From NCBI GenBank assembly GCA_945788155.1, contig CALZKX010000102.1, forward strand, positions 1 through 7,691: a stretch of DNA of 7,691 bases. Direction: 5' to 3'. How positions within the stretch are numbered: the stretch's first letter is position 1; each line of letters opens with the position of its first letter. Origin of the DNA: an uncultured Flavobacteriaceae bacterium (GTDB lineage Bacteria; Bacteroidota; Bacteroidia; Flavobacteriales; Flavobacteriaceae). Below the pieces are notes generated by a model, which saw nothing but the letters and a program-made list of their open reading frames with translations, was not told where the DNA came from and did no database searches. This document shows, piece by piece, positions 1-6,037 of this stretch. Made by a program: the position numbers and the translations under genes.

Positions 1-704
1 ATAATATTTTGAGTTGAATGCTGCAACCACTCATCGCTAAGTCCAGTTGCTTCAGTGCCAACAACAATAGCTGTTGGTTTTGTATAATCTTGTGTGTGAT
101 AATCTACCGAAGCTTGCAATGCAGCACAATAGATATTAATGTTGTTTTCTTTTAAATAACCAATAACCTCTTTGGTTGAACCAGTAGCAATTTGATTGGT
201 AAATACGCAACCAACACTAGAGCGAATAATATTTGGGTTGTACATGTCTGTTTTTGGGTTTGCAATAATCACTGCATCAATATTGGCAGCATCAGCAGTA
301 CGTAATAAAGCACCAATATTTCCTGGTTTTTCTGGAGCTTCAGCAATGAGGATTAAAGGATTTTCAGCTTCGATATTAAGGTCTCTTAGCTTTAAAGATT
401 TTGTCTTAGCAAGTGCCAAAACACCTTCTGTTGTTTCGCGATGTGCTAGTTTTTGGTAAACCTCCTTTGAAAGTTCAATAGTGTTTAGCGAATTAGCTGT
501 TAGGTTATTGAGTTGCTCTTCTGAGAAAAGCACAGGATAAACCAAAATGGTGTCCAACTCGTAGTTTCCTTTCAAGGCTAATTCAATTTCCCGTTGCCCT
601 TCAATAATGAACTGACCAGAGTTCTTACGATTTCTGGATTTTTCTTTTAACTGAACCAGTTCTTTAATCAATGAATTTTGTACGCTTGAAATTTGCTTTA
701 CCAT
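1..704 (-). CDS. TrmH/SpoU-family RNA 2'-O-methyltransferase, 3' end cut by window edge
   Basis: This is a SAM-dependent RNA ribose 2'-O-methyltransferase of the SpoU (SPOUT) class, acting on tRNA or rRNA in the cytoplasm; the target nucleotide cannot be told from the sequence. The reading frame was translated from the ATG at 704-702 and stays open for 234 codons to the window edge. Residues 1 to about 100 form the SpoU substrate-binding domain, with FIIEGQREIELAL near 32-44 and HRETTEGVLALA near 88-99. The catalytic domain follows. Motif 1 is KPGNIGALLRTADA (126-139), with the conserved Asn129 and Arg135. Motif 2 is IVVGTEATGLS (213-223). Motif 3, the C-terminal part of the knotted SAM site (typically PM-x-G then SLNVS), should lie just beyond position 1, so only some 15-30 residues appear to be missing. 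The truncation is due to the window, not decay. The gene is divergent from the lipoprotein gene at 779. Confidence 0.93.
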   Translation of the reverse strand, partial: MVKQISSVQNSLIKELVQLKEKSRNRKNSGQFIIEGQREIELALKGNYELDTILVYPVLFSEEQLNNLTANSLNTIELSKEVYQKLAHRETTEGVLALAKTKSLKLRDLNIEAENPLILIAEAPEKPGNIGALLRTADAANIDAVIIANPKTDMYNPNIIRSSVGCVFTNQIATGSTKEVIGYLKENNINIYCAALQASVDYHTQDYTKPTAIVVGTEATGLSDEWLQHSTQNI

Positions 705-709
705 TATCG

Positions 710-717
710 CAAAAATA
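710..717 (-). promoter_or_regulatory. Putative -7 promoter box (TATTTTTG) for the RNA methyltransferase gene
   Basis: Read on the minus strand this is TATTTTTG, a full match to the Bacteroidota sigma-A -7 consensus TAnnTTTG. Only five bases (CGATA) separate it from the ATG at 704. If used, it would put the transcript start at or next to the start codon, giving a leaderless or nearly leaderless mRNA. No clear -33 TTG lies 19-21 bases upstream, so the call rests on the -7 box alone. AT-rich sequence can produce such a box by chance. Confidence 0.35.
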
Positions 718-778
718 AATAATAAAAGTAATTAAGTACCTTAGTAAACGACAAAGCTTTCAACTAAAATCACTAAAA

Positions 779-1567
779 ATGAAAAAACTACTCATTATCA
801 CTTTAAGTCTTATCGCTTTTATTTCATGTAAAGAAGAATCAAAAACAATCAATTATAAAGGTGCTGAACTGAATATAAGTACTACAATTTATCCTGAAAC
901 AGTAACCAAAATATTTGATGCTCATGGAGGTATTGATACTTGGAATACTTTTGAAACCCTATATTATGAAATTGAAAAACCTAGTGTTAACGAGAAGTAT
1001 AATGTCGCTTTAAAAAGCCGAAAATCACTTATTGATTATGAGCATCACCAATTAGGATTTGATGGTGAAAATGTTTGGTTAAAAAATCTGGATACAGTGC
1101 AGTACAAGTCCAATCCTAAGTTTTACTATAACTTGATGTTTTACTTTTACGCAATGCCTTTTGTGCTTGGTGATAATGGCATTAACTACGGAAAAGCAGA
1201 AGCCATGGAATTTGAAGGAAAAACTTACCAAGGTCTTTCTATTTCTTATGAGGCTGGAATTGGTGAGTCACCAGAAGATGAATACATTTTGTATTATAAT
1301 CCAAAAACCTTTAAAATGGAATGGTTGGCTTATACTGTAACTTATTTTTCAAAAGAAAAAGGCAAAGAGTTTCATTTTATAAAATATAGTGATTGGCAAG
1401 ATGTTGAAGGCTTAAATTTACCAAAAACGTTGACCTGGTATAACTACGATAACAATATGCCAACAACAAAGCGTAACGATGTAAATTTTGTTAATGTGTC
1501 AATTTTAAAAACTAAACCCGATGATGGTTTGTTTAAAAAACCAAACGAAGCTAAAATTATAGAATAA
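779..1567 (+). CDS. DUF6503-like exported lipoprotein, 262 aa
   Basis: No enzymatic function can be assigned. Residues 1-16 are a lipoprotein signal peptide (MKKLL, then a hydrophobic stretch ending in AFIS), with the lipidated cysteine at position 17. The mature protein starts CKEES. A Lys plus two acidic residues right after the Cys resembles the export signal that sends Bacteroidota lipoproteins to the cell surface. The body matches my memory of the Bacteroidota family DUF6503: a KIFDAHGGIDTWNTFETL segment (44-61), a FDGENVWL segment (94-101), then an aromatic stretch FYYNLMFYFYAMPFVLGDNG (115-134). The alternation of strand-like segments suggests an antiparallel beta half-barrel like LolA/LolB, which would bind a hydrophobic ligand; this is inference. 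The ATG at 779 is the only start that keeps the signal peptide intact. The gene stands alone, divergent from the methyltransferase gene and convergent with the amidohydrolase genes. Confidence 0.82.
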   Translation: MKKLLIITLSLIAFISCKEESKTINYKGAELNISTTIYPETVTKIFDAHGGIDTWNTFETLYYEIEKPSVNEKYNVALKSRKSLIDYEHHQLGFDGENVWLKNLDTVQYKSNPKFYYNLMFYFYAMPFVLGDNGINYGKAEAMEFEGKTYQGLSISYEAGIGESPEDEYILYYNPKTFKMEWLAYTVTYFSKEKGKEFHFIKYSDWQDVEGLNLPKTLTWYNYDNNMPTTKRNDVNFVNVSILKTKPDDGLFKKPNEAKIIE

Positions 1568-1571
1568 GAAA

Positions 1572-1604
1572 AAACCTCACAGGTTTTTAAAACCTGTGAG
1601 GTTT
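1572..1604. terminator. Bidirectional terminator, perfect 14-16 bp palindrome
   Basis: The arms AAACCTCACAGGTTTT (1572-1587) and AAAACCTGTGAGGTTT (1589-1604) are perfect reverse complements around position 1588. A realistic hairpin is a 14 bp stem (1572-1585 with 1591-1604) and a 5-base loop. It begins five bases after the lipoprotein stop codon (1565-1567) and lies 76 bases beyond the stop of the minus-strand amidohydrolase gene, so it sits between two convergent genes. On the minus strand the stem ends in six T (complement of 1569-1574) and is a good intrinsic terminator. On the plus strand it ends in only three T followed by ATATTA and is weaker. Palindromes of this AACCTC-type sequence occur in many copies in flavobacterial genomes as far as I recall. 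Confidence 0.8.
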
Positions 1605-1680
1605 ATATTAATATATAAGCCTGTTTTTAAATACAATTACTTTCTGTAAACCCTGAATGCTTTTGCGGCGTTTTTTATTC

Positions 1681-2964
1681 CTAGTTTTTATATTTTTCAG
1701 AATAACGTTTCCAAAGCTCAGTTTGATGCGTTTCTAAGCTGATTTCACGACCATCAATAAACGCATGAGTTAATTGATTGCCTCGCATATCCAAGGCGTC
1801 GCCTTCACTAACAAATAATGTCGCAGATTTACCAACTTCAATGGTTCCTAGCATATCATCAATACCTAATATCTTGGCAATGTTAGAGGTAATTAATTTT
1901 AACGCATCTTCTTTATCCATGCCTTGCCCAACGACTTGTCCAGCATAAAAAGGTAAGTTACGTGTCTGGAAGTTAGAGTTGCTTCCAGTATGAATACCAA
2001 CTAATACGCCAGCGTCTGCTAGAAGTTTTGGATTTTTGTATGGCAAGTCATAATCATGGTCCGACGTTGCAGGTAAACTATGTGTATGGTCAATTAACAC
2101 AGGAATATTATTGTTTTTTAGCAAACCATTAACAGTATGCGCTTGATATCCACCAACCACAACCATTGTCATTCCATTTTCAATAGCAAAATTTACAGCA
2201 TCTGTAATGCCTTTTTCGTCATTGACATGAACATACAGTTTCTGTGAACCATCAAATAGACCTTCCATAGCTTCAAAAGGAATATTTTTGGTAGCTCGCT
2301 TTCCTTTTAAGTAGGCTTTACTTTCTTTTACAAAAGCAATAATGCCTTCAACTTGTTTAGCATAATTGTTATTTGGTCTTAAGCCTCTAGGCTCACCAAG
2401 CCACCAACGACCTCTCGAAAAACTACTTGGCCAATTAAGATGTACACCATCATCTACTTTAATGGCTGCGTCTTGCCAGTTCCAAGCATCTAATTGCATA
2501 ATGGATGATGTTCCTGAGAACGTTCCACCATTTGGAGATACTTGAGCTGTTAAAATTCCATTTGGTCGCATGGATTCTATCACTTTAGACTCTGCATTAT
2601 AAGCGATTAAACTGCGCACATGCGGAATCATACTTCCCATTTCTCGTTGGTCATTACTTGCGTTTACAGCATCAACTTCAACAAGTCCTAAGTTTGTATT
2701 TGCTCCAATAAAGCCAGGATAAAGATGTTTTCCAGAGGCATCTACAACAGTTCCTTTGGTCACTGTGCTTGAGTTGCCTACTGCCTGAATTTTTCCGTTT
2801 TCAAAAACAACAGTTCCGTTTTCAATAACAGTTCCGTTTCCAACATGAATCGTAGCACCTGTAATGCTAATAGCCTGACTTTGGGTGTCTGCAGGTGTTT
2901 GTTGCGCAAACGAAAGTGTGCAACATAACATTAAAATTGAGTATATATATATAATTTTTCTCAT
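1681..2964 (-). CDS. Exported amidohydrolase-like protein with degenerate metal site, 427 aa
   Basis: This belongs to the amidohydrolase superfamily (imidazolonepropionase/prolidase-like, COG1228 type). Residues 1-20 are a signal peptide, probably cut after SFA by signal peptidase I, so the protein is periplasmic or secreted. Residues 31-86 form the N-terminal beta-sandwich and first barrel strand, ending GKHLYPGFI. The barrel runs to about residue 368, and the C-terminal sandwich strand is GTIEVGKSATLFVSEGD (373-389). The metal site is unusual. The canonical PGxIDxHxH reads PGFIGANTN (83-91), so both His are Asn and the preceding Asp is Gly. The usual late barrel Asp is absent in VGIHTGSNSN (322-331). 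Other His remain: H246 in YVHVND, H293 and H295 in DHTHS, and H325. It may be a non-catalytic partner or use a shifted metal site. It starts 12 bases after the stop of the 992-aa gene, has its own signal peptide, and is the last gene before the terminator. Confidence 0.88.
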   Translation of the reverse strand: MRKIIYIYSILMLCCTLSFAQQTPADTQSQAISITGATIHVGNGTVIENGTVVFENGKIQAVGNSSTVTKGTVVDASGKHLYPGFIGANTNLGLVEVDAVNASNDQREMGSMIPHVRSLIAYNAESKVIESMRPNGILTAQVSPNGGTFSGTSSIMQLDAWNWQDAAIKVDDGVHLNWPSSFSRGRWWLGEPRGLRPNNNYAKQVEGIIAFVKESKAYLKGKRATKNIPFEAMEGLFDGSQKLYVHVNDEKGITDAVNFAIENGMTMVVVGGYQAHTVNGLLKNNNIPVLIDHTHSLPATSDHDYDLPYKNPKLLADAGVLVGIHTGSNSNFQTRNLPFYAGQVVGQGMDKEDALKLITSNIAKILGIDDMLGTIEVGKSATLFVSEGDALDMRGNQLTHAFIDGREISLETHQTELWKRYSEKYKN

Positions 2965-2976
2965 AAGTTCTTTTGT

Positions 2977-5955
2977 TTAGTCCATTGAATCACATTCAAG
3001 GAGTTGCTTATCTTTTGCTTTTATAGGTTGTGTTTTCATGCCTTTGTTTTTCTCCTGCATCATCATTGTCATTAATTCACTGCGCTCTTTTTTAATTTTA
3101 GAACGCATTTGCTTATCCTTATCAATATCAAAATAAGTAGCACCTTCAATCATAGTTCTTTCAGCTTTCGCATATACCGACAATGGATTATCGTTCCATA
3201 ATACAACATCAGCATCTTTGCCAACTTTAATACTTCCAACGCGATTATCAATGTGTAACAATTTGGCTGGATTAAGGGTTACCATTTTCCAGGCATCTTC
3301 TTCGCTTACTCCACCATACTTTACAGTTTTCGCAGCTTCTTGGTTTAAACGTCTAGACATTTCGCCCGAATCGCTGTTAATGGCAGTTGTAATACCAACA
3401 TTGTGCATGATTGATGCATTGTAAGGAATCGCATCGTTTACTTCAAACTTGTAAGCCCACCAATCACTAAAAGTAGATGCTCCAACACCATGCTCTTTCA
3501 TGATGTCTGCCACTTTATAACCTTCGAGAATATGCGTAAACGTGTTCATTTTAAAATTGAATTTTTCGGCTACTTTCATCATCATATTAATTTCACTTTG
3601 AACATATGAATGACAAGAAATAAAGCGTTCTCCATTCAATATTTCTGTTAAAGTTTCCAATTCTATGTCGTAACGATATGGTTGACCATTTTTCTTTTTG
3701 GCATCATATTCTTGAGCTCTAGTAAAGTAATCGGTAAATAATTGTTCAACTCCCATTCTGGTTCTAGGGAAGCGCGTTCCGTTTTGAGAACGTGATTGTT
3801 TAACATTTTCACCAAGAGCAAATTTTATAAACTTTGGTGCATTTTTATTGATGAGCCCATCAGCAGTTTCTCCCCATTTTAATTTAATGATTGCTGAACG
3901 TCCTCCAATTGGATTTGCAGAACCATGCAGAATTTGTATTGAGGTAACGCCACCTGCGAGGTTTCGGTAAATATTAACATCTTCAGGATCAATGACATCT
4001 TCAATGCTTACTTCAGCTGAAGAGTTTTGACCACCTTCGTTAATACTTGCTGCTGCAATATGCGAATGTTCATCGATAATTCCAGCTGTTAAATGTTTTC
4101 CTGTGGCATCCACGACTTTTGCACCACTAGCACTCAGGTTATTTCCTATTTTAGAAATCTTTCCGTTTTTAATTAACACATCAGTGTTTTCAAGGATACC
4201 TTCAGACTCGTTTGTCCAAACAGTTGCATTTTTAAATAGAATAGTTTCTTGTTGAGGCAATTCTGAAACACCATAGGCACCATTTGGATAGGTAACAGGC
4301 ATCATTTTAACTTCTTTGTTAGAACCTCCTCGTTTGTTCATTCCATCTTTTTTGGAATCATCATCACTAGAAGATTTAACAGCGCTTACATAAGCTATAT
4401 TTCCATTTGGATCAATAATTTTTCCACTTAAATTATCATTTTGATTAACTCTCGAGGTAAAACGCATAAACTCTTGTTGCGTTGTATCTGTACTAGTAAA
4501 GGTTAGGTTTACCCAATTATCTTTATAAGAAATTTTAGAGCCTAACTGCTTGCCATTACTTTTCACATCAGATTTTGGTTTACTTGCAGAACCTGAAATT
4601 TTAACATCATAGGTTTTTCCAGCCATGGTAAATGAGTAGTTACCATCAATGTCTTTAATGTTCATATCCTTAATAATATCCCTGTCGCCTTTTACCCAGT
4701 TTTCATACAGTGTCGTACTCTTATCAAAAATATCTCCAGAGGTTATCAGGAAATTAGCATAAGCACCATTTTTTAAAGAACCAATTTTATTGGATTGCCC
4801 TAACACTTGTGCAGGAACGGTTGTAAGCGCTTCTAATGCTTTGGTTTTATCTAAACCATATTCAATGGCTTTCATTAAATTAGCTTTTAGCATACTTGGC
4901 GATTTTAAACCATCAGTTGTAAAGGTAAACCTAATGCTATTATCTGCCAATGCTTTTGGATTCGATGGTTTTTGATTCCATTCGCGCATTGCTGAAAGCT
5001 CTAATACACTTGCTGCAAACGTATCTTCTACATCATAAGCATTAGGAAAGTTAAGTGGTAATATATAAGTGGCGTTTGCGGCTTTAATATCTTTAATGCG
5101 TTCGTATTCGTCGCCTCCACCTACAATTACATATTGAGTGCCAAATTCATCACCTACCTTATCAACCCTCAAAGCATTTGCCTTACTGCCAGCAACAAAG
5201 ATTTTGACTAAACCTTTATTGTTGTTAAAAGCTTCTAAAGAACGATCAGTGATTTTAATTCCTCCTTTTGCGTACCAAGCTGCATCATGGTTAACCTGTC
5301 TAATTAATGCTAAAGAGCCCATTAAGGAATTAGGATACGATTGACGCGATTTTAAGCTTTTGCTTAATGATAAGTAAGCGGCAGACCTGTCGTCTAAAAT
5401 ACGTTCGGCATCACTTCCTTTTGATGTCAATGCAACCAATGCTCCAGTACCTCGCATGATGCCATCTTGAAGATGTGTGTTCACAACGCCAAATCCAGCT
5501 TTTCGTAAAGCCGAAGCAGCTTTAGCATCATACTTGAAATGGTCAACTGCGTTTTGCTCTGGTCTGATATGATCGTTCCAGTAAAATCCTTCTCTTGAAG
5601 CATCGTACTGTCCACCACCAAATCTAAATCCTCCTCCTTGACGTTTTGGTTTTTCAACTCCAAAACCGGAATAGATGTCAATAAATGAAGGATAAATACT
5701 TTTACCTGAAACATCAATAACAACTGCATTTGTAGGAATATTTACTGAAGTTCCAGTGGCTACTACTTTTCCGTCTTGGATGAGTAAGGTGCCTTTGTCA
5801 ATTATTTGTGTTGGCGTCACAAAAATCTTAGCATTTGTAAATGCTGTGTAGTTTGTGTTTTCAGATTTTACGCCATCATTTTTCGGAAAATGCTCTTGTG
5901 CTACAATTGAAAAGGAACACACAAGCATCATTACAATAAGATACTTTTTAATCAT
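2977..5955 (-). CDS. Exported tandem amidohydrolase, 992 aa, one degenerate and one intact module
   Basis: Two amidohydrolase-superfamily modules are fused behind one signal peptide (residues 1-20, likely cut near IVAQ), so the protein acts in the periplasm or outside the cell. Module 1 covers about 36-425. Its HxH position reads PSFIDIYSGFG (89-99), with Tyr95 and Gly97 in place of His, though an Asp survives in FTTDGL (D348). It also holds a Gly-rich loop at 106-115 and ends with IGSLKNGAYANFLITSGD. Residues 430-570 form a strand-rich linker with a Ser/Asp/Lys-rich stretch (528-548). Module 2 covers about 570-940. It keeps the complete ligand set: H630 and H632 in IDEHSH, H782 in ISCHSY, H808 in FTHILEG and D862 in INSDSGE. 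It closes with VGSIKVGKDADVVLW. The natural substrate is unknown; relatives hydrolyse cyclic amides or dipeptides. The last 45 residues are Lys/Met-rich. The ATG at 5955 is supported by the signal peptide. It lies 82 bases downstream of the DUF3810 gene. Confidence 0.92.
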   Translation of the reverse strand: MIKKYLIVMMLVCSFSIVAQEHFPKNDGVKSENTNYTAFTNAKIFVTPTQIIDKGTLLIQDGKVVATGTSVNIPTNAVVIDVSGKSIYPSFIDIYSGFGVEKPKRQGGGFRFGGGQYDASREGFYWNDHIRPEQNAVDHFKYDAKAASALRKAGFGVVNTHLQDGIMRGTGALVALTSKGSDAERILDDRSAAYLSLSKSLKSRQSYPNSLMGSLALIRQVNHDAAWYAKGGIKITDRSLEAFNNNKGLVKIFVAGSKANALRVDKVGDEFGTQYVIVGGGDEYERIKDIKAANATYILPLNFPNAYDVEDTFAASVLELSAMREWNQKPSNPKALADNSIRFTFTTDGLKSPSMLKANLMKAIEYGLDKTKALEALTTVPAQVLGQSNKIGSLKNGAYANFLITSGDIFDKSTTLYENWVKGDRDIIKDMNIKDIDGNYSFTMAGKTYDVKISGSASKPKSDVKSNGKQLGSKISYKDNWVNLTFTSTDTTQQEFMRFTSRVNQNDNLSGKIIDPNGNIAYVSAVKSSSDDDSKKDGMNKRGGSNKEVKMMPVTYPNGAYGVSELPQQETILFKNATVWTNESEGILENTDVLIKNGKISKIGNNLSASGAKVVDATGKHLTAGIIDEHSHIAAASINEGGQNSSAEVSIEDVIDPEDVNIYRNLAGGVTSIQILHGSANPIGGRSAIIKLKWGETADGLINKNAPKFIKFALGENVKQSRSQNGTRFPRTRMGVEQLFTDYFTRAQEYDAKKKNGQPYRYDIELETLTEILNGERFISCHSYVQSEINMMMKVAEKFNFKMNTFTHILEGYKVADIMKEHGVGASTFSDWWAYKFEVNDAIPYNASIMHNVGITTAINSDSGEMSRRLNQEAAKTVKYGGVSEEDAWKMVTLNPAKLLHIDNRVGSIKVGKDADVVLWNDNPLSVYAKAERTMIEGATYFDIDKDKQMRSKIKKERSELMTMMMQEKNKGMKTQPIKAKDKQLLECDSMD

Positions 5956-6037
5956 ATTTAGTTGGTAATAAATTAGAACTATAAATATAACGATTGTGAG
6001 AGAAGTAAAGTGACGTTATGATATTTTTAACGTTTCT
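5956..6037 (-). promoter_or_regulatory. 82-base gap with a possible secondary promoter for the amidohydrolase pair
   Basis: This gap separates the stop of the DUF3810 gene from the start of the 992-aa amidohydrolase gene. On the minus strand TATATTTA (5989-5982) matches seven of eight positions of a TAnnTTTG-type box and would give a leader of roughly 20 bases. No TTG lies at the right distance. A short inverted repeat, ACGTTA (6013-6018) with TAACGT (6028-6033), could form a 6 bp hairpin, too weak for a terminator. The amidohydrolase genes could be read through from the DUF3810 gene, from a promoter here, or both. Confidence 0.22.

Noticed and set aside
196..459. Open frames opposite real genes (196-459, 3218-3424, 4790-4975, 5138-5344 on plus; 5481-5729 and 7147-7371 on minus)
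   Set aside because: Each lies over a gene whose translation shows clear family motifs, and none has recognisable domains, a leader or a promoter of its own.
737..744. TACCTTAG as the -7 promoter box of the lipoprotein gene
   Set aside because: It has one mismatch to TAnnTTTG in the TTTG core and no TTG at -33; not strong enough to list, although a promoter must exist in the 74-base gap.
1640..1680. A minus-strand stretch reading IKNAAKAFRVYRK then stop, beyond the end of the 427-aa gene
   Set aside because: It looks protein-like but is only 13 codons, has stops on the upstream side of the same frame and no start. It is treated as chance or an unrecognisable remnant.
2890..2964. The 427-aa protein as a lipoprotein through Cys14/Cys15 of its leader
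   Set aside because: The residues before these Cys (LML) do not form a lipobox, and a normal signal peptidase I site (SFA) follows at 18-20.
2965..2976. The 992-aa and 427-aa genes as one gene split by a frameshift
   Set aside because: The 427-aa protein begins with its own clear signal peptide and a full N-terminal sandwich, and the 992-aa protein ends after a complete C-terminal strand and tail. They are two genes.
4240..4560. The long amidohydrolase as an artificial join of two genes
   Set aside because: The frame is open without interruption. No signal peptide or plausible start with a leader precedes module 2, and a strand-rich linker joins the modules. A real fusion is more likely.
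6013..6033. Inverted repeat ACGTTA/TAACGT after the DUF3810 stop as a terminator
   Set aside because: The stem is six AT-rich base pairs with a nine-base loop and no T-run, too weak to be called a terminator.
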